Shown piece after piece: positions 1-10,410 of a stretch of DNA of 41,597 bases. Where the stretch lies: positions 1-41,597 of the IMG/VR virus record IMGVR_UViG_3300020438_000084. The stretch is one strand, 5' to 3'. Within the stretch, counting starts at the first letter, position 1, and each line of letters starts with the position of its first letter. The DNA comes from a virus. The position numbers and the translations under genes were made by a program. Below the pieces are notes generated by a model. It ran no database searches and was not told the origin of the DNA. It saw only the letters and a program-made list of their open reading frames with translations.

Positions 1-13
1 TTTAATTTGTTTT

Positions 14-3000
14 TTATGAATCTGTAATTAAACCTCTTTCTGAAAGGAGAAGAGTAAAGGACTCTGCATCTTTTTGGAGAGGTGTTGTTACAAATTGAGG
101 TTTAATAATTGAAGTACCTGAAGAACCCGCGGGTTTATTAGAGTCAAATATTATAAAAGAACCATCTTCTACATATCTTCGGTGTAAGAAATGATCTAAA
201 TTAATAGAAGCTGTAGCTATTGGTTCTTGGAATTTTATTTCTAATGTTCCTGATGGGTGATCATAAGGTGGAATTACAGATTGAACTTCATAAACATTTG
301 TTTCAATATCTTCAAATCTAAACTCATCTCCAGGTATAACAGAAAATACTAATGAAGTTTTATTAAAACCTGAATCTGGGATTTGAACTTGAGAAACTCT
401 TTCATAAGAACGATTTAAAACATTACTAGAACAAGTTATAACAGATAAATCTGTGGATGGGTAACCCCAAACTAAATCAGTTCCTACAGTAATAGTACCT
501 CCTGAAGATATTGGGTCTTGGGTAACTCTCCAATAAGATGGGTTACGGTAAGTCCCTAACAGACTATTTAGAAATTCTAAGTCTTGGTTTGCTGTTTGGT
601 TTAGAAAAAATCTTGGGGTTGGGTTAGTTGGTAAATTATCCCAATTTAACTCATTTTCTGTTACAACATAAAGACCACTATCGCCTTTAATTCTAACATC
701 ATACACATCCCCAGTTGAAAGTTCATTTGGTGGGATTGTAACTTTAAGATAAACTACACCCTCAATTCCGGCAGTTCCAGATGCACCTCCAGTATCAAAT
801 ATTTCTACTGCCCCTGGAAGAGTAGAAGGGTCTCCATTTTTATGTAGAGTTATATTAACATTTCTATTAACTGCATTTAAACTTACTAATTGTACTGCAA
901 CTGAAAATTGTAAATAAATTCCATCTTGAACTGCTGAGGAAGGGATTATATATGAGAAGGTACCAGTATTAAAATTATTACCACTATCATAAATTTCAGG
1001 TTTAAAAAATATTTTTTCAAATGTTGAAGTAACTTCCTGAGAGTTGTCTAAGGGGAAAAGAGTAGGTGGAAATAATTCTGATCCTGAATGGTAAATTAAA
1101 GCTGTTTGATCATCTATTGAATTTACACCATCAGAAAGGGATGCTGAGACTGTAAAATTGGTAAAATAAACAGAACCATTAGATAATGAACCTGATTGGG
1201 AATATAATACAGGTTCTACTCTATACCCACCTCTAATAATATCTTTAGTTCCTTGTAGAACTTCCATTCCTGTGCCCGGTTGTGAATTTAATAGTTCAAC
1301 TATACATTTTTCACCATTAGGGAAAGCATTTTGAATGTCTCTAATAGCTCCTTCTGTTAAGTTTGGTTCCCTAATTAAATCATCTTCATTAATTATAAAC
1401 TTAATTTTAGCAACCGATTTACCTGTTAATTCTGGGGTAGTACCTCCTATCCACTCACAATAAGTAATTAAAGCGTTTTCATTAGAAATTGAAGGTTCTT
1501 TACCATAAGTTCCTATGTTATCAATTGGAGTCCATTCATTTAATTTTTCACTTTGGTTTTTACTTCCTAAATATCTTGAATTGATTTGAGCCTCAGATGT
1601 GTAATATGATTCAGGTACTGTTGCTTTAACAGCACTTTCACTTACTACTGCTTGATAATTCACAGGTACAGTTTGTGAGGTTTGATAATCTAAATCTTGT
1701 ATAAATGGGTTTTCTCTTTCAGTTAGTACATTATTTAATAATGGTTGACAATCTAATGCTCTTGAAAAATCTCTTGAAAAATAAGGTTCAAATATTGTGT
1801 CAATACTAGAGGTAGCTGAAGCTGCAGAGGAAGTAACAAAAAATCTGGTTCCAGCATCAAAACTAGCAGTAGCTTTGACTGAAACAGGGAAAAGATCAAA
1901 TTTTGAAATAGCAACACCATACTTATCTCCAGGAAGAGATGAAGTAAGATTAAATACAAGATCAAAATTCCTATTAGAACCAATAGCAAGTTCCGCGGAT
2001 TGGGTTAAATAGTTTATTGTTGAGGACCCAGCAAATTGTTGGTATATTCCTACTTTTAAGGAAGCAGAAGTAACACTTACACTTCCACTTGCTCTTAAAT
2101 ATAAATCTTTTTGAGCATAGGTATTAAAAGTATAATCTTGGTCTGTTTGAGAATAAAAATTATAAGAATCATTAGAACCTGTTATTATAGGAATATTTGT
2201 AGACAACGCAGGTACTATAAATGTTGCATAGTCATTTTTATCATCAATTGATCCAGTAAACGTATAATTTAAAGTACCAAATAAATTTGGGGATTGAGTA
2301 TTAGGTACAAGTTGATATAAATAAAATGTTAGTTTTTCAGTTACAGAAATAATTTTATAATTTACATTAGTACCCGTTGTATTTGGGATTATTATTTGAT
2401 TTAGTGATTCTAAATTAGTAGATTGATCTACCCCAGTATTATCAATTTTGGGAATTTTTATATATAAAGCTCCTGCTTCAGGCATTCCTACTTTTGTTGG
2501 GGGAACATTGTTATAATATATAGAAATGTTTCCATCTAATGGTAAATTATTATCACTTATCCAATTAGTTAATTGTAAATTATAATCATCTCCACTTACA
2601 GCAACTACATAAAGTCTAACAAAATAAGGAACTGATGTTGTTGATACATTTTTAAACTCATCACATTCGCTATTTAATTCACCATCTGTAACAAGTATTG
2701 TTGATCCACTAAATTCACCATTATAAAATTCCGCTTGTGAATCGTGTATTGTTGTTATTGAACCTGAAAGTGAAGTGTTAGTTTCTGACCAACTTTGAGT
2801 TATGTTAAATCTATTATCAGGACCTGTTCCTAAAACACCATAGGGGGAAGTAGATAAACCATTAAATCTATTTACCATTCCACCGGCACCACCACTAAAT
2901 GATTCTATTTTTGAAGATGAAATATATTTTACTTGGTTTACAGGATCCCATGATTGATGTGATGTAACAGAACCTGTTAAATATTCATTTGTATAACTTA

Positions 3001-6000
3001 CTTGAGGTTGAGGGTATTTGTTTCTTTCTAATAAATGTTGTTTAATTACGATTCCAGATGCTAAACTTGTTCTTGCAGGGATAAAATCCTTAATCATTGT
3101 GAATAATGAATTATCAAAGAATTTTATTAACCTAACAAAGTCTACTAAATCATAATTTTTAATATATTTTTCAAAGTAATCTTCACTTAAATTATTTAAT
3201 TCAGGGTAATATTCTAAAGATGAAGATCTTTGTCTTGGATCACCTATATAGTCCCCTATATTAAAATAACCTAATTGTGATACAATATCATCATTTATTT
3301 CATTTTGGGGTGAGAATGCTACCTCTAAATAATTAATACTATCTGTATATGAAGCACTTGCCTCAGTAGCTTGAGTTACTCTTCTAAAAGCAGATAAAGT
3401 ATCTCCAGAAGGCACTACATTATCTTCATATCTAATTTTATCTGTAATTCTGTTTTTTATACCTGCTGGGAATTGATCTAAAAAGTAGTATTCTGTGTTA
3501 GGTGTGTATGCAGGAGATGAATTAAATACATAATTACTATTAGAAACAAAAGATGAAGAAATCTCCCAAGACCCAGTGATTTTTGGATGTATAGATGTTT
3601 GTGTAGCATCTGTTGAAGTATCTAATTCACTTCCTAAACCTGCCCTAAATAATAATTCATTTGGTGAAGAGTTTATTGAATTACCCTCAATAGATAAAGG
3701 ATTCATTATATAGTCCTTAAATATACTTTCACTTATTAAAGGAGAATAATATCTTATTTCTTGTATTGATCCTGAAAAATTAGTATAACCTGTACCTGAG
3801 AGTCCTGTTCTTGCAAAATATGACTGACCTCCTATAGCATCTAACCACCCAGCAGCTGGAGCTGAAGATTGGGTGAAATAACCAATAGAAGTTCCATCTT
3901 TACCATTATAAATTTTATTTCCAGCATATAAAGAAGCAGTTAAATCTGAATCAACTGTTATCATTGTTGACCACCAACCACCATCAAAGAAAGGTAAATA
4001 CACACTAGCTGATACCCCAGCAGCATTTATATATTTTAATGTACCATATTGGTAATATGGATCTTTAATAGAACCACTATAGGAACCACTAGAATTAACT
4101 AGTGAACCTGAATCTATTCCTGAGCCTGTATACTCTAATACAAGAGATCCTGATGTAGCCCCACTAGTACCTCTTAAATACCATAAAGATTGAGATACAC
4201 TTGATAATCCAAAAGGAGAAGTACTGCCTGTTATTTGTTCAGGTTTAAATCTAAGTTGAATTGTATTTGGGTTTTTTCCTGCAGGGTTGAAATCAAGCCA
4301 ATTGTTGGTGTTGATTACCCAATTAGTTCTAAAGAAATTATCACCCTCAGTATCCCAAGCATAATTAAATTTATTAAAATAATAATCATAATCATTAGCA
4401 TCTACCTGGTCTTTTCCACCAAATTCAGATATTTTAAGTATAGTATCAGGTATACCATATGAAGTTATTAATGCTCGTAATCCAGCAATAGTTCCCTTTG
4501 ATTTAAGTAAATAAGGTATGTTATGATAAATTCTTTTATATAATGATTTATTAACATCATCTAATGGAATTATATCATTTGAAGCAGATATTAAGGTATC
4601 AACATATTCAAACCCTGTAGGAGTTGGTACAGAACCTGTAATTTCTGGGAATGGAAATAATGAACCACTAGGTGTTAATCCTAAAAAAGCTGTATATAAT
4701 TCATCATTTGAAAAATTGTTTTGGTATAATTTAACACCAAAATCTCTTATAGCATCTGCTACTAAATCTTTAGATACACCAAAATCTAATCTATTATCGG
4801 CATTGTACTTTTGAGTAATATCTTTAGTATATAACCAAACATTATCATAGTATTGAGCAACCATATCAACAAAAAGATCATATTGTTGGTTGTTTGGGTC
4901 TTCTTTTAAGTATTCTGGGATAGATTTAGTTAATTCATCTGGGTTTGAATCATCAAAATTAGAAGCAGATAATAACATACCTCCAAAATAAGCATTTGAT
5001 TCATTAGCACTACCCAACCAAGTTAAAGCTGCTGCACTGGTAGTTTTAGCTAATAAATAAGGAGGTTCTGTGGTTGTTTTGGGCCATGAATAAGAAGAAC
5101 CACTATTGTAGTATAAAAAATATTCATACTTATCAAAATTAGTAATTAAATCACTTATTTTTTTCTGGATAATTAAGTTACTAGTGGCAGAACTTGTTAC
5201 ATTAGTTAAATTTGATAAAGAAGATGAATATTCTTCTATTAATTGAACTTTATAAGAAAAATTTTCTAAACGAGTTTGAGCAGAACTAAAATGAATAAAA
5301 TCCGTAAAATCATTATAATCAACACTGATTGATAATGAACTTGAGTCTAATAAACTATTTAATTGATCTAATGAACTTGTTGGTGCTCCTGAAAGTAAAT
5401 CTGTATAAGATAAATTTTGGGTAGAGTTATTTATTTCACTTTTAAGTGGAATATTAAAATTAGGTCCTGAAATTAAAGTAGAATCTTGAAATACGATAGG
5501 TTCAGGAGGGAAATTTACATTAAAAGCCTCTGGTTCATTTAATGTAGTAACAACCCATAATTCATTTTTGGTTTGAAATTGAGAGGGTAAAGGTTCATAT
5601 AATTTAACTACTATAGTAGGGTTATTAGTAGTTTCATTAGATAATTTAATATTATTTGCTATAATTAAATCATTAGAACCAAAATTTAAATAAAAATCTA
5701 CAAAATAAGTACTATCTTCTCTAAATTGAATAAATTTATTAGTTTGTTCTACTATATCTAAATCAGATAAAATATTACTATCTAACCTTATTTCAGTTCT
5801 ATCTGAAGATATTTCTGATATGAAAAGGTTAGTGTTAGAATCTCCTATTTGTTTAGTTAAAAAGTTATAATAAGCAACATATTCTCCTTGATTAAATCCT
5901 TGATTTTCAGTATCTGTTCCCGGGGATATTATAAAGGTTGAAATATCATTATCATTTCCAGCAGATTGGCCATCGTTTTGAACTGTATAAGATGTATAGT

Positions 6001-6169
6001 TATAGGTTGTATATAATAAATTTTGATTATTATCATAAACAAAAAATTCCACACAACTAGACCCTGTTAAAGAAGTATCAACATCAAAATTTGATATTAA
6101 ATTTTCATCTTGGGGTTCATACAATTGAAATGAAAAATTATTAGGATCTATTTGAGTTATAATTGCCAT
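14..6169 (-). CDS. Giant fibre-like virion structural protein with a LamG-like region
   Basis: A 2051-residue protein rich in Ser, Thr, Asn, Tyr and Gly with very little Cys, typical of a tail fibre or baseplate-attached adhesin. Residues roughly 640-830 look like a concanavalin/laminin-G fold: a WW-containing strand (GGWWSTMITV, near residue 731), then GKDGTSIGYF, then SGSIQEIRYYSPLISESIF near 803, the usual ending of phage LamG modules. The rest is beta-rich without a recognised catalytic motif. It is the last gene of the baseplate operon visible here, 8 bp after the coiled-coil gene at 6178-6567, which fits a receptor-binding or fibre role. The structural call is confident; the receptor is unknown. 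Confidence 0.72.
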   Translation of the reverse strand: MAIITQIDPNNFSFQLYEPQDENLISNFDVDTSLTGSSCVEFFVYDNNQNLLYTTYNYTSYTVQNDGQSAGNDNDISTFIISPGTDTENQGFNQGEYVAYYNFLTKQIGDSNTNLFISEISSDRTEIRLDSNILSDLDIVEQTNKFIQFREDSTYFVDFYLNFGSNDLIIANNIKLSNETTNNPTIVVKLYEPLPSQFQTKNELWVVTTLNEPEAFNVNFPPEPIVFQDSTLISGPNFNIPLKSEINNSTQNLSYTDLLSGAPTSSLDQLNSLLDSSSLSISVDYNDFTDFIHFSSAQTRLENFSYKVQLIEEYSSSLSNLTNVTSSATSNLIIQKKISDLITNFDKYEYFLYYNSGSSYSWPKTTTEPPYLLAKTTSAAALTWLGSANESNAYFGGMLLSASNFDDSNPDELTKSIPEYLKEDPNNQQYDLFVDMVAQYYDNVWLYTKDITQKYNADNRLDFGVSKDLVADAIRDFGVKLYQNNFSNDELYTAFLGLTPSGSLFPFPEITGSVPTPTGFEYVDTLISASNDIIPLDDVNKSLYKRIYHNIPYLLKSKGTIAGLRALITSYGIPDTILKISEFGGKDQVDANDYDYYFNKFNYAWDTEGDNFFRTNWVINTNNWLDFNPAGKNPNTIQLRFKPEQITGSTSPFGLSSVSQSLWYLRGTSGATSGSLVLEYTGSGIDSGSLVNSSGSYSGSIKDPYYQYGTLKYINAAGVSASVYLPFFDGGWWSTMITVDSDLTASLYAGNKIYNGKDGTSIGYFTQSSAPAAGWLDAIGGQSYFARTGLSGTGYTNFSGSIQEIRYYSPLISESIFKDYIMNPLSIEGNSINSSPNELLFRAGLGSELDTSTDATQTSIHPKITGSWEISSSFVSNSNYVFNSSPAYTPNTEYYFLDQFPAGIKNRITDKIRYEDNVVPSGDTLSAFRRVTQATEASASYTDSINYLEVAFSPQNEINDDIVSQLGYFNIGDYIGDPRQRSSSLEYYPELNNLSEDYFEKYIKNYDLVDFVRLIKFFDNSLFTMIKDFIPARTSLASGIVIKQHLLERNKYPQPQVSYTNEYLTGSVTSHQSWDPVNQVKYISSSKIESFSGGAGGMVNRFNGLSTSPYGVLGTGPDNRFNITQSWSETNTSLSGSITTIHDSQAEFYNGEFSGSTILVTDGELNSECDEFKNVSTTSVPYFVRLYVVAVSGDDYNLQLTNWISDNNLPLDGNISIYYNNVPPTKVGMPEAGALYIKIPKIDNTGVDQSTNLESLNQIIIPNTTGTNVNYKIISVTEKLTFYLYQLVPNTQSPNLFGTLNYTFTGSIDDKNDYATFIVPALSTNIPIITGSNDSYNFYSQTDQDYTFNTYAQKDLYLRASGSVSVTSASLKVGIYQQFAGSSTINYLTQSAELAIGSNRNFDLVFNLTSSLPGDKYGVAISKFDLFPVSVKATASFDAGTRFFVTSSAASATSSIDTIFEPYFSRDFSRALDCQPLLNNVLTERENPFIQDLDYQTSQTVPVNYQAVVSESAVKATVPESYYTSEAQINSRYLGSKNQSEKLNEWTPIDNIGTYGKEPSISNENALITYCEWIGGTTPELTGKSVAKIKFIINEDDLIREPNLTEGAIRDIQNAFPNGEKCIVELLNSQPGTGMEVLQGTKDIIRGGYRVEPVLYSQSGSLSNGSVYFTNFTVSASLSDGVNSIDDQTALIYHSGSELFPPTLFPLDNSQEVTSTFEKIFFKPEIYDSGNNFNTGTFSYIIPSSAVQDGIYLQFSVAVQLVSLNAVNRNVNITLHKNGDPSTLPGAVEIFDTGGASGTAGIEGVVYLKVTIPPNELSTGDVYDVRIKGDSGLYVVTENELNWDNLPTNPTPRFFLNQTANQDLEFLNSLLGTYRNPSYWRVTQDPISSGGTITVGTDLVWGYPSTDLSVITCSSNVLNRSYERVSQVQIPDSGFNKTSLVFSVIPGDEFRFEDIETNVYEVQSVIPPYDHPSGTLEIKFQEPIATASINLDHFLHRRYVEDGSFIIFDSNKPAGSSGTSIIKPQFVTTPLQKDAESFTLLLSERGLITDS

Positions 6170-6177
6170 ACTATTTT

Positions 6178-6567
6178 TTATAAAGTATTGTTGTTTTGGA
6201 TATTATTAGTTATTTGATCTCTTATTGAGTTTGTTGTATTTTCTGCTTCTTGTTTTTGAATTTCTAATAATTCTTCTCTTAATTCAGCTATTTCTCTTTG
6301 TAATGCTTCTACTAATTCATCATTTTTTGTAAAATCTATATATTGGGAACTTGTTTTAATTAAATATTCATGGGAATTAGTTTCACCTAATTCATTAATT
6401 TCATAAAATAATTCATTATACAAATTAAAAAATTCTTGAACTGTTGGTTGTTCATCTATTTGTTCTTGAACAGTTTTAACATCAAGTTGTGTAAAAGAGG
6501 TGTTGATTGTCTTTTCGTAATCCCTTTTATTAAAAACTTTTTTATTTAGGTTTATGTTTTCGGCCAT
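6178..6567 (-). CDS. Small coiled-coil protein of the baseplate operon
   Basis: A 129-aa protein with a heptad-like, Glu/Gln-rich stretch (residues about 84-125, beginning LQREIAELREELLEIQKQEA) predicting a coiled coil. No signal peptide or catalytic motif. Its ATG shares one base with the stop codon of the upstream 389-aa gene (TAATG), so the two are probably translationally coupled. Lying between two structural genes, it may be a minor fibre or baseplate linker or an assembly chaperone; the sequence does not decide this. Confidence 0.6.
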   Translation of the reverse strand: MAENINLNKKVFNKRDYEKTINTSFTQLDVKTVQEQIDEQPTVQEFFNLYNELFYEINELGETNSHEYLIKTSSQYIDFTKNDELVEALQREIAELREELLEIQKQEAENTTNSIRDQITNNIQNNNTL

Positions 6568-7736
6568 TATAATCCATTTACAACTTTAAAATAATAATTA
6601 TCATCTAAAACTAAAGTTGAACCATTAATTTCTGTTTTAACTAAAATTTTATAATATCTTTCTGGTTCTAACCCATTCATATAAACATCAAAATAATTTC
6701 CATTTGCGTCAGAACTTAATTGGGTATATGTAGTATCGTAATCTACAACAAATTCGTTGGTATCCAAATCTTTTATAGCATAATATGAAGCAGTTGGTAA
6801 ATAATTTACTCCTGTAAATTGTGAAGCTGTGGTCCAAACCCTAAGTGGGTATTTATCTGCTACATTAAATCTAAATCTATTTACACTTTGTGGAGTAAAT
6901 AAACCAGGATTTTCATTAAGTGAAGAAACTAAATTAGTTGTATCAACTATGCTTGATGTAGCAGATCCAGTTAATACACTTGAATAATCCTTCCATTTAA
7001 ATTCTAATTGTGGTGGGTATATAGTATTAGTATCAACACTATAAAATTGCATTACTGGTTGGATTTGAAAATTAGTATTAAATTCAACTGAATTTTCCCA
7101 TTTTGTTATAAACCCATAATTAGGTAATGAGGCTGATGTATCTACTGATAATGAACTACTATACCATAATGAAACTACTGGTTTTGCTCCTATTCTTAAA
7201 TCTTTTTCACTTCTTGTATCAAATGATTGAGTTACAGCATATTTCGTACCATCTGATCCACTATAATACCAAGAACCTCCACCACCTAAGGAAAAAGTAG
7301 GATTAAATGAACTTGTAACATAATGATTAGTTGAATCAGTTCCACTAGAAGACCATGCTATTGATCCTGAAAAATTAGGAGAAACCCAAGAACACCCATC
7401 TGTTGTTAATGGAATATCCAAATAAGTTCCTGTTCCATTATACCAATATTGAGCTACTGGGTGGACTGAAATATCCGTAGATTCTACTACACCCTCAGCA
7501 GTTGCTATGAAACACCTAAAATCAACATCCCATTGTGCCCCTGATATTTTATTGTTAATAACGTCTTCAATTTCAGATTGAACAAATTCAGTTAAAAATC
7601 TTGCTACTTGAGGGTTTGTATCTACAGCAAAATTTAAATTTGAGATAGTCATAATAGGGTCTATCCCAGTATTCATATTAGGGTAAAATGAATATAATGT
7701 TGCGTCTTTATATGGGAATAATTTATATATAGCCAT
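6567..7736 (-). CDS. Virion structural protein, probably baseplate or fibre connector
   Basis: A 389-aa beta-rich protein with aromatic residues and Gly/Ser. The N-terminus (MAIYKLFPYKDATLYSFYPN) resembles the opening of DNRLRE-type beta-sandwich modules, which start with a strand followed by D-x-T-I/L-Y and a Pro-Asn turn; I treat this only as a resemblance. Several repeated-looking segments contain a Trp-Tyr pair followed by Ser or Gly (WYNGTG, WYYSGSDG, WYSSSLS). It follows the gp6-like gene by 9 bp and its stop overlaps the start of the coiled-coil gene, so it belongs to the late structural operon. No enzymatic signature is visible. Confidence 0.62.
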   Translation of the reverse strand: MAIYKLFPYKDATLYSFYPNMNTGIDPIMTISNLNFAVDTNPQVARFLTEFVQSEIEDVINNKISGAQWDVDFRCFIATAEGVVESTDISVHPVAQYWYNGTGTYLDIPLTTDGCSWVSPNFSGSIAWSSSGTDSTNHYVTSSFNPTFSLGGGGSWYYSGSDGTKYAVTQSFDTRSEKDLRIGAKPVVSLWYSSSLSVDTSASLPNYGFITKWENSVEFNTNFQIQPVMQFYSVDTNTIYPPQLEFKWKDYSSVLTGSATSSIVDTTNLVSSLNENPGLFTPQSVNRFRFNVADKYPLRVWTTASQFTGVNYLPTASYYAIKDLDTNEFVVDYDTTYTQLSSDANGNYFDVYMNGLEPERYYKILVKTEINGSTLVLDDNYYFKVVNGL

Positions 7737-7745
7737 GTTTTAATT

Positions 7746-9605
7746 TTATAATGGTACTACTCTACCTTTAATATCAGAATTTGGGTATTTAACTTCAAAA
7801 ATACTTGGATCTAAAGATGGATATATTACTTGGTTTTGTGTAGCAGAACTTATATCATAAGCATATTGAGAATATCCTGAAGTAGTTCCTGCTTTATTAG
7901 TTATTTTAATATCTTTAACAATTTGTACTCCTGTTATTTTATCTAGTCTTACAAATAAATCTCTTAATAAAATTGGTTGATTAATTTGCCAATTATCTCT
8001 AGCAAAGTAATTTTTTAAAGAATTTATACAAGCTAATATAACATCATTGTTGTTAAAATTAGGTAGTACTATAATTTCAAAATCTACAGCTATGTTTATA
8101 ACAAAGGCATCTCTTATTTCAATGTTATCTCCTATTATTCTATATTGAGACAAATAAGTTCTTAGATTTTTCTTTAGTGTTTGGGTAGGAATTGAAAATT
8201 GACCTAAAGAATTTTGAGATAAAGCAAATAAATTTAAAGTTTCAATTGTAGAAACTTGTTCATCAGTTAATTTTGGTTTTTCAATATATGCTTTAGCTAT
8301 AGTACCAAACTCAGAAGGCATACTTAAAGCTCTAACTATATAATCATCTAATGTAACTGATCTTTGTTGGGCAGAAATAGATGATATAGTGTTTTGTCTT
8401 ATTTCTTCTGTAGTATCTCCTGCTTGACCTCCATCAGCTGCATCTGGGTTGTTTACGGCAATTGAACTAAAAATATAATTTGCTGTAGTAGCATTTAAGT
8501 TTATATTATTAAATTTTAAATTTGATGTATCTAAAGTAGTTAAATCCCCTGATGGTTGGTTTGATTCTACTCCCCCTCCAGTTAAATACCTTACTGTTAA
8601 AGTTGTATTAGAAGGAGCTATACCATAAGTATTTGTGAATAGAAAATTAGTTGGAGAATATGCTGTAGTTAATTTATTTTTTTCAAAGGGTAAACCTATA
8701 CCTACATTATTAGGGTTTGGAGTAATTGCTTCATCCGTATCATTTGGGTTACCTGCACCAAATTGAATTTGTAAATTATTATCTGAGGTGAATCTTGTAG
8801 CAAAACGTCTTTGAACTTTTTTTAATTGTAGTAAATAAGGAACATCTCCAACATCAGCTACATTATTTGGATCATTTGTATTAGTATTTTTAATATTATC
8901 ATAGATCATTTCTTGAGCTAAATAATCTACTTCATACCAAGTATTACCATCTGAATCTGTTATATCTAATATCCCTATAATATTTTCAGCACTTATATCA
9001 ACTGTTGGAAATTGTTCAGGTGCACCAAATGAAAAGGTTTGAGAATTAATTGTAGCTGAGATGGCTTTTCTTATTTTCTTTAATAAAAAATATTGAGGAT
9101 CAGCTCCTGCGATTTGATAAATGGAAATTTCAGTTGGATCTAAAGAACTTGAAAAAGAAAAATCACATTGATCTTCCATTAGAAAATTAATATTAGTATT
9201 CAAAGAAGAAGCTATTGTACTATTTTCTCCTACTGTCATAGCATAATCCATATCGGGGACATACTCAGTACCTACTAATTTTGAAGGAACTTGTTGAAAT
9301 AATTCTATAGTAGCTTGAGCTGCTCCTGTTGTTTTTGGTTTATAACCAAACATATAAGCTAATTCATATAAATTGTTTGTCTGTCTAGCTAATTGGGTGA
9401 AAGTTTCTTGTAATTGGTTATCTAAATAAAAAGACATTACATCACCTACATAAGCAGCTTGTTCTATAAACATCATACCCGGGGAGGTAGGAGAAAAATC
9501 ATTATAGGTATTAGGGAAATAAGTCCTAGAGAAATCTATTAACTTAGCTCTAATATCAGAAAAATCTCTATTTAAATATTTTACGTCTTTATTTTCTGTA
9601 GCCAT
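7746..9605 (-). CDS. Baseplate wedge protein, gp6 / baseplate-J-like
   Basis: A 619-aa protein of the size and position of the T4 gp6-type wedge subunit. The N-terminus (NRDFSDIRAKLIDFSRTYFP, then FSPTSPGMMFIEQAAYVGDVMSFYLDNQLQE) is the characteristic gp6/baseplate-J opening, in which a helix precedes an 'A-Y-V-G-D-x-x-x-x-Y-x-D' segment. The C-terminal half (DDYIVRALSMPSEFGTIAKA and FVRLDKITGVQIVKDI) also fits this family. The protein forms the inner ring of the contractile-tail baseplate with gp25. Its start overlaps the stop of the gp25-like gene by one base (TAATG). Confidence 0.88.
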   Translation of the reverse strand: MATENKDVKYLNRDFSDIRAKLIDFSRTYFPNTYNDFSPTSPGMMFIEQAAYVGDVMSFYLDNQLQETFTQLARQTNNLYELAYMFGYKPKTTGAAQATIELFQQVPSKLVGTEYVPDMDYAMTVGENSTIASSLNTNINFLMEDQCDFSFSSSLDPTEISIYQIAGADPQYFLLKKIRKAISATINSQTFSFGAPEQFPTVDISAENIIGILDITDSDGNTWYEVDYLAQEMIYDNIKNTNTNDPNNVADVGDVPYLLQLKKVQRRFATRFTSDNNLQIQFGAGNPNDTDEAITPNPNNVGIGLPFEKNKLTTAYSPTNFLFTNTYGIAPSNTTLTVRYLTGGGVESNQPSGDLTTLDTSNLKFNNINLNATTANYIFSSIAVNNPDAADGGQAGDTTEEIRQNTISSISAQQRSVTLDDYIVRALSMPSEFGTIAKAYIEKPKLTDEQVSTIETLNLFALSQNSLGQFSIPTQTLKKNLRTYLSQYRIIGDNIEIRDAFVINIAVDFEIIVLPNFNNNDVILACINSLKNYFARDNWQINQPILLRDLFVRLDKITGVQIVKDIKITNKAGTTSGYSQYAYDISSATQNQVIYPSLDPSIFEVKYPNSDIKGRVVPL

Positions 9606-10012
9606 TATGTAAAGTCTATTTCTAATGTATCACTAATGTTAGTGTTTACAACACTATAAGTTAATGATACAGTTATTGTGTTTGTATCTTCTTGTTTTAA
9701 TATTTCTAAATTACCTATGGCAACATTTGGAAAAAATGTACCTAAATCATTAGATATTCTTTCTTCTAAAAAATCTAAATTATTAGTTGTAATTTGTTGA
9801 AAAATAAACACCCTTAAACCCCCACCAAAACTAGGATTAAGTGGTCTTTCTCCAGGTTCTGTTAAAAAATAATTAATTAAATTGTTTTTAATAGCTGCGG
9901 CTGTTGTGTAATTAGGTCTAAATACACCAGGGGAAGAAAAAGGAAGATCTACTCCTACAGCGGCACTTTTATTAAAGTCAATTGGAAATATTTGTTGAGC
10001 GTCAAATGCCAT
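9605..10012 (-). CDS. gp25-like baseplate wedge protein (GPW/gp25 family)
   Basis: A 135-aa protein carrying the gp25/GpW hallmark around residues 40-66: AIKNNLINYFLTEPGERPLN followed by PSFGGGL, the conserved 'L-T-x-P-G-E-R-x-x-x-P-x-F-G' motif. The remainder gives the alpha/beta fold with a C-terminal strand pair (VSLTYSVVNTNISDTLEID). In contractile injection machines it joins the baseplate wedge to the tube and sheath and is nearly universal. Its position beside the gp6-like gene and the TAATG overlaps at both ends support the assignment. Confidence 0.92.
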   Translation of the reverse strand: MAFDAQQIFPIDFNKSAAVGVDLPFSSPGVFRPNYTTAAAIKNNLINYFLTEPGERPLNPSFGGGLRVFIFQQITTNNLDFLEERISNDLGTFFPNVAIGNLEILKQEDTNTITVSLTYSVVNTNISDTLEIDFT

Positions 10013-10386
10013 TATCTATTTGTCATTAATCCCATTATTTGATCCATTCCAACTTCTCCAGAAGGCAATTGACCATTTGGTGAGGTTGTATCTATTGAGC
10101 CTTGAGGATTGAAAGGTTTATTACCAAATCCTTGAGCATCTCCACTTTTCATATTTAGCCCAGTTTCACCTATAATATCTAAATATGATTTTCTTTTATC
10201 TGCTAAAGATACTGGAGATGGTTGGTTTATAGGAGCTGCTACACCTTGTGGGGGTGTTACTGATTTGCTTTCATTAACCATTTGTTTTGGTGTCTTTACT
10301 GCTTCTAATAGAATTTCCTTAAGCTCTTCTTGAATAGCTTCTTTTACAGATTCTTTAATTATTTTTTTTAATATTGTTGTTTTCAT
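10012..10386 (-). CDS. Small late protein with a basic/acidic amphipathic N-terminus
   Basis: A 124-aa protein. Residues 1-31 (starting MKTTILKKIIKESVKEAIQE) form a charged amphipathic helix; the rest is Pro/Gly/Asn-rich and probably disordered. The helix resembles the C-terminal tail of the large late protein at 39152 (FKKMIKEAL), a short motif possibly used for docking between structural or assembly proteins. It lies between the 580-aa gene and the gp25-like gene, with a TAATG overlap onto the latter. Function unknown; a minor virion or assembly factor is the best guess. Confidence 0.55.
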   Translation of the reverse strand: MKTTILKKIIKESVKEAIQEELKEILLEAVKTPKQMVNESKSVTPPQGVAAPINQPSPVSLADKRKSYLDIIGETGLNMKSGDAQGFGNKPFNPQGSIDTTSPNGQLPSGEVGMDQIMGLMTNR

Positions 10387-10410
10387 GTGGTGTTTTTAAT
10401 AAATATTGTA

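Noticed and set aside
1753-2012. Two frames of 71-78 codons inside the 2051-aa gene, both strands
   Set aside because: They lie completely within a clear structural gene and have the repetitive Leu-rich or low-complexity composition of shadow frames.
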